Part shown: piece by piece, positions 38,998 to 49,209 of the stretch
How positions within the stretch are numbered: position 1 is the stretch's first letter
Layout of the letters: each line of letters opens with the position of its first letter
Assembly: GCF_900445255.1 (NCBI RefSeq)
Contig: NZ_UAPU01000005.1
Location: 62,001-126,000 of the forward strand
DNA from: Anaerobiospirillum thomasii
GTDB taxonomy: Bacteria > Pseudomonadota > Gammaproteobacteria > Enterobacterales > Succinivibrionaceae
Reading direction: 5' to 3'
DNA: 64,000 nucleotides
Translations under genes and position numbers: made by a program
The notes under the pieces: generated by a model
Seen by the model: only the letters and a program-made list of their open reading frames with translations
The model's database searches: none
Told to the model about the DNA's origin: nothing

Positions 38998-39699
38998 ATG
39001 GATTTTGTCGCAGGCAGACGCGATCTGCATTATATATCTGAAGATTTTGATAAAAGCAAAGTCAAGGCTGTAGTGCTTGATCTTGACGGTACTGTAGTTG
39101 ACAGTATTGATCAGATAGTAAAGTGCACCAGACATGCCTTTGCCCTTTTAAAGCTGCCAGAGCCTGATATTACTGATATAAAAAGTATTATAGGCAAGAA
39201 ACTTGAAGAGGGTCTGACCTTTTTGCTGCCAGAGGATAAAAAGCATATGGGCGCTGAGGTTACCTCCTGGTACAGACAGAGCTTTATAGATAATGATACT
39301 TATAATGAGCAGGTGCTCTTTGACGGTGTATCTGAACTTTTAGATTATCTGGCCACAAAAAACTATGCCATAGCTGTAGCCTCTGGCAGATCAACTATAG
39401 GTATTAAGCGCGCCATTGAAACTACTGTGCTTGGTAAATATGTACATGTGTTCTGTGCAGGAGATGAGGTACCGTCAAAACCTCATCCGCAGATGGCTTT
39501 GACTGTAGCAAGACGCCTTGGTATTGAGCCAGAGACCATGCTGGGAGTTGGTGATACTGACATGGATATTGAGCTTTTTCAAAATGCTAAGGCTATGAGT
39601 GCTGCCGTGCAGACTGGTGTATGGTCAGGTGATGCCATAAAAAGTCTCAATCCTGATATTATTGTGCCATCTCTTGTTGATTTAAAAGATATACTCTAA
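38998..39699 (+). CDS. HAD-superfamily phosphatase
   Basis: A 233-residue phosphoglycolate-phosphatase-like hydrolase. Motif I is VVLDLDGTVVDS (about residue 24) with the nucleophile Asp, motif II AVASGRSTIG, and motif III/IV KPHPQMAL and GVGDTDMDIELFQNA. The helical cap between motifs I and II places it in HAD subfamily IA. The substrate is not predictable. It starts 9 bp after rluC, an arrangement shared with other gammaproteobacteria, and probably shares its transcript. Confidence 0.87.
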   Translation: MDFVAGRRDLHYISEDFDKSKVKAVVLDLDGTVVDSIDQIVKCTRHAFALLKLPEPDITDIKSIIGKKLEEGLTFLLPEDKKHMGAEVTSWYRQSFIDNDTYNEQVLFDGVSELLDYLATKNYAIAVASGRSTIGIKRAIETTVLGKYVHVFCAGDEVPSKPHPQMALTVARRLGIEPETMLGVGDTDMDIELFQNAKAMSAAVQTGVWSGDAIKSLNPDIIVPSLVDLKDIL

Positions 39700-39703
39700 A
39701 GTA

Positions 39704-39733
39704 AAGATGGTAAAGAGTTTTCTTTGCCATCTT
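39704..39733 (+). terminator. Hairpin after the HAD gene
   Basis: AAGATGGTAAAG pairs with CTTTGCCATCTT (one G-U) around a 6-base loop. It begins 4 bp past the stop codon; T content downstream is modest. The remaining bases to 40020 hold nothing I can identify. Confidence 0.6.
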
Positions 39734-40023
39734 AAAACTCTGATTTTTATCTTTTTGCCCATATCTGGCATTACCATTTTCTTTTATCTCCTTTATCTTT
39801 TGCCCTAAAGCTATAACTACAATATAGGCAGTGTGTAGTTCTGTTATTTATACAAAACAGATTTAAACACAAAGGCTATGCTTCTTTTAAACTCTTTTGT
39901 AATAGGAAATTTTAGATAGTAATTTAAGACAACAAAACTTAGATAAAAAAAGAGAGTTGACAGTTACAGCATTTAAGGTGACAAAAGAGAAAGGGGCGGG
40001 TAGATTAAAATTAGGATATAAAA

Positions 40024-40050
40024 AAAGATGTGGTGTTTAGCCACATCTTT
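40024..40050 (-). terminator. Terminator of the chemoreceptor gene
   Basis: AAAGATGTGG and CCACATCTTT pair around TGTTTAG; read leftward a run of T follows. It lies 20 bp past the stop codon. Confidence 0.87.
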
Positions 40051-40069
40051 CTATCTAGAGCTGTTAGTG

Positions 40070-41767
40070 TTAAGCCTTTTTCAAATCAATTGTGAGAATC
40101 TTGTGATTAAACTCAGAGTTAACTTTATCTAAGGTGCTTCTTTGAATTTTGAAGAACTCAAGATCCTTGGTAATGTTATCAATTAATGACAGAGCGTCAT
40201 CTGAAATGGCCACTGCCTGATTGGCAACCTCATGAGAGGTCTGAGCAATATTGCTAATGCTCTGCATGTTGGATGAAATCTCAGATGTAGCTGTGGTCTG
40301 CTCCTCAGCTGCAGTGGCAATCTGAGTAATCTGGGCATTAACCTCATTAACGCTGTTCATAATGGTGTTGAGGGTTGACTCAAGCTCGCCTGCCTTTTCA
40401 GCAACCTTCTCCATCTGTACTACAGACTCATTCATAGAATCAGTTGCAGTCTTGGAGTCCTCCTGAATAGAGCGCACCATGGCGGTAATTTCCTGAGTTG
40501 ATTTTGAAGTGCGCGAGGCCAGGGCACGCACTTCATCGGCAACCACAGCAAAGCCTCTGCCTGCCTCACCGGCACGGGCAGCCTCAATGGCGGCGTTTAA
40601 GGCCAGGAGGTTGGTCTGAGCTGCAATCTCATCAATGGTGCCAACGATAGAACCAATCTTCTGGCTCTGCTCGGCAAGACGCATAACCTTTTCAGCATCT
40701 TCACGGGTAAATACACTCTGTTCTTTAATTGAAGCTACAGTTGAACGTACCTTATCTACACCGATATTGGTCTCATTACGGGCAACCTCAGAGGTCTGAG
40801 AGGCAATATAGCAGTTCTTGGCAATATCAGAAGTGGTTGAAACCATCTGATTGGCAGCAGCTGCTACAGTAATTGACTGATTTTCTGCATCGTGGGCGCC
40901 ATCTCTGATCTGCTTTGAGGCAGCGTTGAGATCCTTTGACTCTGTAGCCAGAATATTTGAAGTTACAACAACCTTAGCCAGGGTATTTGACAGAGTATCT
41001 ATTATATCGCGGTTAGACTCATAAATATCACCGATTTCATCGTGAGGGAATTTCTTGGCATCAAGCTCAATGGCGAAGTTACCATTTCTGATCTCAAGAG
41101 CTGTATCCTTGATGGTGTGGGTGTGATTCACTATGTATTTTGAGATGATATAGGCAATTGACTGTGCAATGATTACACCTAAAACAGTCAGGGAGATAAC
41201 TATATATAAAGAAGTTGTCAGATTCAGTTTGCTGGCCTCATCCGATAAAATGCGGTTATAGTTTAAGGTAATCTCCTGGAAGTTCTTGGTGGCTATAGAC
41301 ATGGAGGCTGCAATTCGTGTGCTTAAAAGCTTCATGGCCTCATCTTCCATACCGCGCTCAAGATATGGGAGGTAGCCTTCTGAAATCAGATTGGCTACTT
41401 CTCTCATTGAGTTTCTTGTCTCTACAACCTTATCGGTGAAGATATTTGTTTTTGGTGTTGACTCGGCCCACTCTAAAGCCTTGACCATTTCACCTACAAC
41501 GATACGGCCAGTTTCAATATACTGTTTGCTGGTTGCATCGACTACTAAGATATCGGTGACCCAGTCTCTGACCTTGTCATATCTGTCATTTAATAAAAAG
41601 GTACGGTGCATATCAACATTGATAGTATGTTTTAATTGCTTTTCTACTTGGACAGAAACCTGAATAGCATAGATGGCAACAGCAGCCACGATCAACGCCA
41701 GTATGGTAACCAGGGTGAAACCACCAAGCAGCTTGGCTTTGATGGATAGGTTTTTAATGAAGGACAT
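40070..41767 (-). CDS. Methyl-accepting chemotaxis protein
   Basis: A 565-residue chemoreceptor. The first membrane helix is at about 12-33 and the second at about 185-208. Between them is a four-helix-bundle-type periplasmic sensor of about 150 residues. A HAMP domain follows (about 210-265). The cytoplasmic signalling tip [35 protein letters not shown] lies at about 375 and is intact for CheA/CheW binding. No pentapeptide CheR-docking sequence is visible at the C-terminus. The ligand is unknown. GAGG precedes the ATG. Its presence implies a motile organism. Confidence 0.95.
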   Translation of the reverse strand: MSFIKNLSIKAKLLGGFTLVTILALIVAAVAIYAIQVSVQVEKQLKHTINVDMHRTFLLNDRYDKVRDWVTDILVVDATSKQYIETGRIVVGEMVKALEWAESTPKTNIFTDKVVETRNSMREVANLISEGYLPYLERGMEDEAMKLLSTRIAASMSIATKNFQEITLNYNRILSDEASKLNLTTSLYIVISLTVLGVIIAQSIAYIISKYIVNHTHTIKDTALEIRNGNFAIELDAKKFPHDEIGDIYESNRDIIDTLSNTLAKVVVTSNILATESKDLNAASKQIRDGAHDAENQSITVAAAANQMVSTTSDIAKNCYIASQTSEVARNETNIGVDKVRSTVASIKEQSVFTREDAEKVMRLAEQSQKIGSIVGTIDEIAAQTNLLALNAAIEAARAGEAGRGFAVVADEVRALASRTSKSTQEITAMVRSIQEDSKTATDSMNESVVQMEKVAEKAGELESTLNTIMNSVNEVNAQITQIATAAEEQTTATSEISSNMQSISNIAQTSHEVANQAVAISDDALSLIDNITKDLEFFKIQRSTLDKVNSEFNHKILTIDLKKA

Positions 41768-42839
41768 TGTTGAACCTCAGATGATTTTAAATTATTGCAG
41801 TCAAATAGAGTTAGGTAGATTACTCAAAATCACAGCACCAGCAGTCTACAGTGCAGTAAATTGACAGATGAAATGATATCAATCGAGGTAAAATAGATTT
41901 TAAAGAGATCCACAACCATAAAATTAATATCAAAATCAAATGTTATTACTGTTATAAATTGCAAAAATCTAAAAAAATGAATAATATTTTTTTTGTTTTA
42001 GTGCTGATTCTTTAAGTAACCTGCATTTTTTCAAATCAATGACTACAATTATAGAATATTTTTTTGGCAATCTCAACGAATTTTTCTAACTAAATCACAT
42101 TTTTAATGATTAACAATGATAAGATATTTTGGTCAATAATTTATTTACATAAGCTGGCAATGATGGCTTAAAAATCACAGAAAATGTTAATATTAGTATA
42201 GTTAGTAACCATATATTAAGTTTATACTTGAAGGGGTGTGGTAGAGTAGTGTGGAAAAACATTTTTAAAAACAATATGTTACTTTCAAAAGTTGTGTTGA
42301 TAAAATATTCATCAACGACGGTGGTCAAGGGATGCTTCATATAAAAGTCTACTTTATAAAAACATATACTACTAATCTAAAAATCTATTGTATGAGTATT
42401 ATATAAAAGAATCTTACAGTGGTGCTTGGAATTAAATAATAGATTATAATGTTATTAATTTTTATAATTTACTAATTTTTTGTAATATGATAATTAAATT
42501 AGTTTTGATTCTAGTATGCTCGATACAAATATTGACATTGATTTATTATAATTAACAGTAATTTTAAGGAATAGTTTAGTATATATGCTAATAATAATTT
42601 ACTTCATTTTTAATAATTTTATGCTGCTATATCATTTAAGTAACCTATTTTAAATGATTTAAGATATGTTATCTTTTATACTGTAAAAAATGCTCCACAA
42701 TCACTCCTCAAGAACATAAAAATACCTTTAAATAATTGATTTAATTACAAAAAATATGCTATCTTGCCTATATTGGTGGCTACATGTTTAAAAAAATACA
42801 TAAGTTAAAAAATGTCAGACAATTTTTTAATGAAGTTTT
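41768..42839. other. Very AT-rich gene-free stretch
   Basis: About 1.07 kb with frequent stops on both strands. The left end should carry the chemoreceptor promoter. Composition is clearly more AT-rich than the rest of the window. Nothing else is identifiable; the ISAs1-type element lies at its right edge. Confidence 0.5.
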
Positions 42840-44797
42840 ATGGCGAAATTATAAGAATGTGTCACATCACATTTAATTTCAGCCGATTATTAAAAATATG
42901 AGTCTACCTCATATGTAGTTCTTTAAAAATTTATCAAACCACTATTTTTTGTCCAATAGATGTCCAAAAGCCGACTTTATTGGTGATTGGGATATATTTA
43001 GGGATATGGCTTTACCACTGAGCAGCAGTGGTTGATGTTGTGTATGGACTTATTCAGAGTGTCCAAAGAACTCAATCAGACGATGCAGAGTATAATCAAG
43101 AGGTCTGCTTCTGAATTTTTCAGCAATACTCTTAAAGGTAGGTGGGCGTCCTGAGTTATCGGTATTAGCGCTATTCCTTATAAAGGAGTGGATGTTGTGC
43201 ACTATTTTATTTATGCCCACATGGTTGGCAATTAAATTATCGTTGCATGACTGTAGGTCGTCCTGGGCTAAAGAGCCACAGTCAAGGTGTCCATGATGGT
43301 AAGTCTCAATTGCCCAGTACTCATCAATACTCCGCGCAATCTGATGTAGTGTTGATTCTTCACCATACTGCAGAGAGCTTATATAGTATCGGGTGTTAGA
43401 TGTGCTGCTAACCTCTTTACCATTAATGATTTTTGATGTCGCCTTGGTATACATCACGATAGTGTTGATATTAGCGTATAAGCCTCTGACCTCATCGCTA
43501 AGAAGAGAGCCGTCCAATATGGATATCTCAATCTTTTCTTTGCGAGAGTGCCCTGTTTCTTGCCTACTTACAGTTAAAGCATCCTTAGCCAGCGATGAGG
43601 AAAATATCTCAGATAACGCCGCATTTAGCTTTTTCCTGATATTCTTTTTGATTGGCAGAAGATAATCGCAACCTTTCTGAGTTATAAGCTTTGCAATATA
43701 TGGCGTGCTGTTAAGAGCATCAGCCATAATTACCGCATCTTTTATTTCAGTGGTCGAGAACATCTGAATAAAGGCAAGGCCTTCGTTATTTTTCTTGTTC
43801 GTCAGATAGTAGTCTAAGGCCAGCTTTTCAGTGCAGTTATATAGAGTAACAGCAATCTTCTTTTTCCTGCGACTCTGCTCTCCTTTAACAAACGTGCTTA
43901 TCAGCTCCTGTCCATCAAAGGCTAGAGTATTTTTTATTGGAAGTACAATTCTTTCACTGTTTTTAGCCTCTTCTGGCGTATTCATGGCTTTTGTTACAGC
44001 GCGAGGTATTACACCAAAGAACTCAGTAAAAAACTTACTCATTTGCTCCTGATCAACCATACGTAAAACTCTGTTTACACTGGCAGGAGACAAAGAATGT
44101 TCAGGATCAGGCATACCATCGATTAGTGCGTGTAGCTGAAGATAATTTTGATTATAAAATTCAGCAATCTCATTTGCATCGGTTCGCCCCTGCAATTTTG
44201 CAAACAGTATGACACACAACACAACGTCCAAGGTATAGACCAGAGAGTTTTCACTTCGTGTATCTATAAAGAGCCTTCTGATTTTTTGCTGAAAATTAAG
44301 AATTTGATCGAGCTTTGATGATTTAAGTCTCTTAAGCATTTTTTGCAAGGACAAAAATTCAATCTCAATGTCATCTTCAAGCTTCTCTATTTCATAATCA
44401 ATATCAAATTGATTTTTAGAGAATTTATTAAGAGTCTGATTAATACGCCTATTTCTGTATTTTTCTTCAAAGGACAATGATGCCTTAGGTATAGCAGATC
44501 TGGAACGCGATCTCGCTACAACATCTTGTAATCCCTGTGAAACCTGAAATACAGTCATAAAAACCAAAACGAAAGTTAAACTTTCATTATTTGATCAGAA
44601 TCACGAAAATAGCACAAGCTATTTTATTGAAGTTTGATCCTTAGCTCACAAAAATATTTAAAATGAGATTTATAGCAAAAAACCAATAGTGGTTAGATAG
44701 ATTTTTAAAGAGCTACATAATCAGGGTAGACCTGATTAAATTTTAACTATGGCCTTATTATAAAATGTGATGTGACACATTCCCGTAATTTCGCCAT
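42840..44797 (-). mobile_element. ISAs1-type insertion sequence, complete
   Basis: A 1958-bp element with terminal inverted repeats starting ATGGCGAAATTA and continuing, after three mismatches, with GAATGTGTCACATCACATTT. Similarity resumes further in (ATGTAG-TCTTTAAAAAT-TATC, then AACCACTATT), so the inverted repeats span roughly 100 bp. An 11-bp direct repeat AATGAAGTTTT abuts both tips (42829-42839 and 44798-44808) and is the likely target duplication. Confidence 0.85.
43050..44567 (-). CDS. ISAs1 family transposase
   Basis: A 505-residue DDE transposase. The N-terminal part to about 130 is coiled and basic, unusually long for this family (often about 370 residues). The catalytic core has NTLAFDGQELI (first Asp), DAVIMADALNSTPYIAKLITQKGCDYLLPIKKN (second Asp), and RYYISSLQ leading to EYWAIETYHHGHLDCGSLAQDD (Glu region), all in ISAs1 order. 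The start is uncertain; the ATG three codons in (44558) is equally possible, and neither has a good ribosome site. The frame is intact. Confidence 0.88.
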   Translation of the reverse strand: MVFMTVFQVSQGLQDVVARSRSRSAIPKASLSFEEKYRNRRINQTLNKFSKNQFDIDYEIEKLEDDIEIEFLSLQKMLKRLKSSKLDQILNFQQKIRRLFIDTRSENSLVYTLDVVLCVILFAKLQGRTDANEIAEFYNQNYLQLHALIDGMPDPEHSLSPASVNRVLRMVDQEQMSKFFTEFFGVIPRAVTKAMNTPEEAKNSERIVLPIKNTLAFDGQELISTFVKGEQSRRKKKIAVTLYNCTEKLALDYYLTNKKNNEGLAFIQMFSTTEIKDAVIMADALNSTPYIAKLITQKGCDYLLPIKKNIRKKLNAALSEIFSSSLAKDALTVSRQETGHSRKEKIEISILDGSLLSDEVRGLYANINTIVMYTKATSKIINGKEVSSTSNTRYYISSLQYGEESTLHQIARSIDEYWAIETYHHGHLDCGSLAQDDLQSCNDNLIANHVGINKIVHNIHSFIRNSANTDNSGRPPTFKSIAEKFRSRPLDYTLHRLIEFFGHSE

Positions 44798-44931
44798 AAT
44801 GAAGTTTTTAGTAACATAAAAGCATACAAAGGCTGTGTTTTAATTTTATACTAGGCTAGTTGTGTTAAATATTGTATGACAGTATTCATAAGATGAAACG
44901 GCGTTTTAATATTCAATTTACTGCCATTTTA

Positions 44932-45020
44932 GTGTACTTTGTATTTTTATCTTTTTAGATTGTTATTAGTTTTATAGGTGGAAAGAGCCCAGATTGATGC
45001 ACTAAGAGTTGATTTTATTT
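44932..45020 (+). repeat. Diverged dispersed repeat, copy B
   Basis: Partner of 4451-4527. It lies between the ISAs1-type element and hpaC, in a 350-bp gap that otherwise holds nothing I can identify. Confidence 0.5.
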
Positions 45021-45149
45021 ATATTTTATCAGTAATACCACTATCTTCTGCAGGGCCTTTAAACTTTAATTATTATGGTTTTAACTACTAATTGACAAGT
45101 ACAGTAAAAGAACCAAAATAAAAGGCCGCCAGAGGCGACCTTTTGCATA

Positions 45150-45650
45150 CTAATCACGATTTAGAGTTTTAAATTTGCGATTAAAGTAGAGCAGGGCATC
45201 ACGCTCATTGACCTGTATATGCTTAAGCTCCACAAAGTAAAGATTGTGGGTGCCAAGCTCATCCTGTTTGGCAATTACGCCCTCAAGTGAGGATATGGCA
45301 TTTTTATTTACAGGCTGAAAAAGCTTGCCTTCAATCCATGAAGGATCTGCAAGACGCTCTTGCATAGTTGAGCCTTTCATACCTGCAAAGTGGGCAGTAA
45401 TGTCATCCTGACCTGCAGAGAGCACATTTACACACATAGTGCCGTTTTGCTCAAAGACTTTGTTCATCTGGCTTCTTTTGTAAACACATACTAAAACTGT
45501 AGGTGGAGTGTCTGTGATTGACATTACAGCTGTCACTGTAATGCCGCACTTACCGCCAGATCCGTTTGTGGTAACGACACTGACAGCAGCGGCCAGATTT
45601 GCCATTGAATCTTTGAACTTTAAGTGCTGCTCTTCTACATCATTGCTCAT
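45150..45650 (-). CDS. hpaC: Flavin reductase HpaC
   Basis: A 166-residue NADH:flavin oxidoreductase that feeds reduced FAD to the hydroxylase HpaB. The core aligns along its length with E. coli HpaC (170 residues): AAAVSVVTTNGSGGKCGITVTAVMS, SITDTPPTVLVCV, NGTMCVNVLSAGQDDITAHFAGM and GTHNLYFVELK. It follows hpaB by 25 bp, as in E. coli hpaBC. It looks intact although its partner hpaB is broken, so it may serve another flavin enzyme or be starting to decay. Confidence 0.88.
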   Translation of the reverse strand: MSNDVEEQHLKFKDSMANLAAAVSVVTTNGSGGKCGITVTAVMSITDTPPTVLVCVYKRSQMNKVFEQNGTMCVNVLSAGQDDITAHFAGMKGSTMQERLADPSWIEGKLFQPVNKNAISSLEGVIAKQDELGTHNLYFVELKHIQVNERDALLYFNRKFKTLNRD

Positions 45651-45674
45651 AAACTTATCCTGTCTTTTTATTGA

Positions 45675-47080
45675 TTATTTGAGTAGGTCATCAATTTTTA
45701 CCAGATCCTCATTGTTATGATAGATAGGGTTCTTCCAGCAGTTTCTATCATAATCTGCCATACATCTGTCAATCAGATCGGTCATCTGCTGCATGACACC
45801 TGACTGCTTGGCCTGTCTTAGACACTGCATACGGATCTTATCCTGTGTAATTGATCTCATAGAGCTCATGACGACCGCCAAACTCTGAGCCGATGGCATC
45901 CCACATCAGTCTGAGAATCTTGATACGCTCCTCATAATCCATACCGTTAGAGCCACGTACATATTTGGCCAGGTATTTTTCAATCTCAGGATTGTTCATA
46001 TCGCGGATTGATGATGGCAGATAGACAAGATCTGAAGTGAGGTTACGCTCTACAATATTCTTAATCTTGGTGTAGGCCATTGGAGCTAATACACTATAGG
46101 TCATAATTGACTTGGTGTCAGGCATCCAGGCGCCGCCGTTCCACTCTTTAGCTTCAGCCCACATAGCATCGCTCAGAGCCCAGAACATATGTCTCCTGGT
46201 TACAACTTCACCTAAATCAGCCTGTACGTCGCTAAACTCTGAGACACCGGTGCACTCTAATGACTTTTGCAGCAGGCCGGCAAGGAAGTCAAGTTTGACT
46301 GCAAAGCGGGTACAGGCCTGGAATGGGAACAGACGGGCAAAGCCACCGACCATGGTTCAGGAACGGGCGCGGTCAAAGTCACGGTAGATAAGTACGTTCT
46401 CCCATGGTATTAATACATTATCAAGAACTAAAATGGCATCATTTTCATCAAAGCGTGATGACAATGGGTAGTCAAATGGTGATCCTGTTACACCTGCAAC
46501 AAATTCATATGAGGCACGTGAGATAAGTTTGACACCAGGAGCATCCATTGGAGCTACGAACATTAAGGCAAAGTCTGGAACGGTGCCCATAACGTAAGCT
46601 GAACCAAAGCCTATGAAGTTGTAGTGGGTTAAAGCTGAGTTTGTAGCTACTACCTCCCCACCTGATACAATAATACCTGCATCAGTTTCCTTTACGAGCT
46701 TGATGTATACGTCCTATACCTCATTTACAGGCTTATGTCTGTCAATAGGCGGATTTACAATAGCGTGGTTGAAGTACAGTACGCTTTCCTGAATTCTCTT
46801 ATACCAGTTTCTGGCATTTTGCTCATATGGGCCATAGAACTCTGGGTAGGCACCTAAAACGTTACCAAAGGCTGCCTTATAATCTGGGGTACGGCCCATC
46901 TAGCCATAGCTTAAACGTGACCACTTGGCAATAGCATCACGCTGCTGTCTTACTTCATCCTTGCTTCTTGCATATCTGAAGAACTTGTGGGTATAACCGA
47001 TGCTGCCTGCATCAGTTTCCCAGCACAGTACATCTTTGTACTGAGGATCATGAAGAGCGTCATAAATGCGGCCTATTAAG
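45675..47080 (-). pseudogene. hpaB: hpaB, 3' part: 4-hydroxyphenylacetate 3-monooxygenase, disabled
   Basis: This part encodes most of HpaB in one frame, very similar to E. coli HpaB as recalled ([87 protein letters not shown]). It is interrupted by TAG at 46900-46902, where E. coli has Trp; TAG at 46714-46716, where E. coli has Lys; and TGA at 46357-46359, where E. coli has Trp. A frameshift near 45840-45860 moves the last 60 residues (DKIRMQCLRQAKQSG) to another frame. The 5' part continues at 49054-49209 beyond an inserted IS. The enzyme needs oxygen, which fits loss in an anaerobe. Confidence 0.9.
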
Positions 47081-49053
47081 CCTAAATTCTGCATGCCCTA
47101 TAGTATACAAGATCTTAGAGAACGCATGGTTTAAACCAGCTCTATAGCCGACAGATCAACACCTAATGCACCTAGGATGATTTTTTGGGTTTTTGTCAGA
47201 GCCTTGGTCAGAAAAATATCCGATTTCGAGCGTTTAATACTTATATCATCAAGCTCTCTTAGTAGTTTCTCATAGGTCATTTTAATAAAGCGTTTTGGCT
47301 CTTCGACCTTTAACTTATTTATAACTTCCTGTATAAAGCTGTGTACAACTAGAGCCATAAAAATCACAAACATTTTACCTCTTGCAGTATTAGAGTTATG
47401 AATTTTTAATCTATCGCAGTCTAAAGTGTTCTTGGCAGTATCAAAGATCTTTTCCTGCACATCTTTGTGCCTGTAGGCAGACAGTACATCAGCGCCACTA
47501 AGATCAGAGTTAGTAGTAAACAGTGCAAAAAAGCCAAGCAGCTTCTGAGCTTTTATTATTTTATCTTCATCCTCTTTAAATACGTATCCACAAGGGTTAC
47601 TGTCATCTTTTATGCAATTGTGAAACTTGCACAGAGACTTAGCTTTTCTTTGTGTTATTGGCATACCATCATCATTAACTTCCTTGATTTTTTCAATCTC
47701 AGCGGCAACTTCTTGACTGAGTATTTTATTATCGTCATAACACTTATTCATATCATGGTAAATATGCAGGACCCCTTTTACATCTTCTATTGTATGCTCT
47801 ATGTGATGGCCGTAAATTCCTGGATATTCAGACAATTCATATTTTGGCAACCTATATGCCTGAGAGTTAGACAGAGCCTCAATAACCTCAAGGGCTTGCT
47901 TATACCTGCTAAGAGAAACACCAACAATGAGTTTTAGCCCAGCATTGTCAAGAAAAGTAATACCTTTCTGGCTAAAGAAACCTCTGTCAAAGGTGCAGAC
48001 ATTGCGCGTGCTGATACCAAGACGCTTGGCATCATTGATTACGTATGGTAGTTGCGTAGAATCATTCAGAGAGCCATTGTACATTGAATAATACAGTGGC
48101 TTTTTACTTTTTATACTTGAGAACATGCCAAGATTAACCTGTGGCAAATCCTCTTTATCTCTGTTATAACCAAACTCAGCATGCTGTATCTCTTGTGCAT
48201 ATGAGGAAAATGAAGTTACGTCGTAACATATTGCCTCATTCAAATCCTTATGTTTTTTCAGCCATAATTCGAAAAATGAATCTATATCTTCCTGTTCACA
48301 AAGAGAAAACAGCCTTGATATTGTTGAATCACTAACAGAGCCAATCTCAGGCTCATCAAAGACAAATGTCTTTGAAAAGTCATCAATATTACTCATAGTT
48401 GAATCACCAGAGGCTATAAGACATGCTGTTGCAGTTAAATAGTCAGACTCTTTTTTATCAAAGATATTTTTTATACAGTCGCTCAAACCTGTATTTTCAA
48501 AAATCTTTTTTAATATCAGAGAGCTGCCTTTAACAACATCACCATTAACCACAGGTACACCATGAGATATAGATGTAATCTTTGAACCTCTTTTTTGCTT
48601 TTTAGCTTTACGCTCTTCCTTTTTATCTAATACCACCTGAGGGATGGCCGCACCGGTAATAGCAAAATATTTGTCATTAGGGTGAAACAGTGTTGGATCA
48701 GTCTCACTGACTCGACCAACGATAACAGACTTATTGCGGGACTGTCCTTTTTCATTTCTAAAAAAGGAAGTGTACATATACAGATATTTAATAGGCCTGC
48801 CACCACGTATTTCAGACTGTGTATAGCACCTGCTTTGAGGAACAGCATATGTTATTTCGTAATAAATCATGAAAAGCCCCTAAAATCACTACTATACAAA
48901 TAACTTAAACTGGTAATATATAGTATACAGAAAAACAATAAAAAAGCAATGAGTTTTACTAAAAAAATCATTGCTAACAGTAAATTATTTAAAAAATGAT
49001 CAGTAAATATAAATGGCTGGGCAAACTACTATATATTGCATGAAAAATTTAGG
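47081..49053 (-). mobile_element. IS4-superfamily insertion sequence inside hpaB
   Basis: A 1973-bp element. The tips are CCTAAATTCTGCATGC on the left and CCTAAATTTTTCATGC read inward on the right (14 of 16 match). A 6-bp target duplication ATTAAG flanks it (47075-47080 and 49054-49059). Removing the element and one ATTAAG restores the hpaB frame across the junction. One complete transposase gene is inside. A near-palindromic 11-mer TATAGTATACA occurs near both ends (47099-47109 and 48919-48929) and may be a subterminal transposase site. Confidence 0.9.
47131..48870 (-). CDS. IS1634-like / IS4-superfamily transposase
   Basis: A 579-residue DDE transposase. The first Asp is in AICYDVTSFSSYAQ (about residue 217), the second in RNVCTFDRGFFSQKG (about 293). 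The YR...E...K signature is suggested by ALSAYRHKDVQEKIFDTAKN-type sequence at about 460. It is distinct from the 734-residue transposase at 16309: length, motifs and terminal repeats all differ. AGGGG precedes the ATG at 48870. The frame is intact. Confidence 0.87.
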   Translation of the reverse strand: MIYYEITYAVPQSRCYTQSEIRGGRPIKYLYMYTSFFRNEKGQSRNKSVIVGRVSETDPTLFHPNDKYFAITGAAIPQVVLDKKEERKAKKQKRGSKITSISHGVPVVNGDVVKGSSLILKKIFENTGLSDCIKNIFDKKESDYLTATACLIASGDSTMSNIDDFSKTFVFDEPEIGSVSDSTISRLFSLCEQEDIDSFFELWLKKHKDLNEAICYDVTSFSSYAQEIQHAEFGYNRDKEDLPQVNLGMFSSIKSKKPLYYSMYNGSLNDSTQLPYVINDAKRLGISTRNVCTFDRGFFSQKGITFLDNAGLKLIVGVSLSRYKQALEVIEALSNSQAYRLPKYELSEYPGIYGHHIEHTIEDVKGVLHIYHDMNKCYDDNKILSQEVAAEIEKIKEVNDDGMPITQRKAKSLCKFHNCIKDDSNPCGYVFKEDEDKIIKAQKLLGFFALFTTNSDLSGADVLSAYRHKDVQEKIFDTAKNTLDCDRLKIHNSNTARGKMFVIFMALVVHSFIQEVINKLKVEEPKRFIKMTYEKLLRELDDISIKRSKSDIFLTKALTKTQKIILGALGVDLSAIELV

Positions 49054-49209
49054 ATTAAGGCAGCTGAGTTTCTAAAGGCAGGGTGGGTAGTAATATCATC
49101 TACTCTCTTGCCATAGGCAAAGATTTAACGACCATCGCGGAATGATTCAAAAAGATCTTTGGAGTTGAAAAGACGCTTTTTATCTTTTTTCGAGCTAAAA
49201 ATTACTCAT
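49054..49209 (-). pseudogene. hpaB: hpaB, 5' part, separated by the IS
   Basis: The minus strand reads KKRLFNSKDLFESFRDGR, stop, IFAYGKRVDDITTHPAFRNSAAL, which matches the E. coli HpaB N-terminus (RPFTGEEYLKSLQDGRE, then IYGERVKDVTTHPAFRNAAAS). A TAA at 49125-49127 replaces the Glu of that DGRE. The likely start is ATG at 49207-49209 (MSNF), which needs a one-base frameshift in the T run at about 49198-49203 to join. The IS sits directly after the Ala-Leu codons. Confidence 0.85.

Noticed and set aside
42110-42340. 76-codon minus-strand open frame in the AT-rich gap
   Set aside because: No ribosome site, no recognisable motif; AT-rich DNA gives such hydrophobic frames by chance.
46357-46902. 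In-frame TAG and TGA in hpaB read as recoded sense codons
   Set aside because: icd and nudJ end in TAG, and the same hpaB also carries a TAA, frameshifts and an IS. A pseudogene explains all of it.
47099-48929. TATAGTATACA pair taken as the target duplication of the IS in hpaB
   Set aside because: The inverted tips CCTAAATT lie outside these copies and the rebuilt hpaB frame needs ATTAAG as the duplication.
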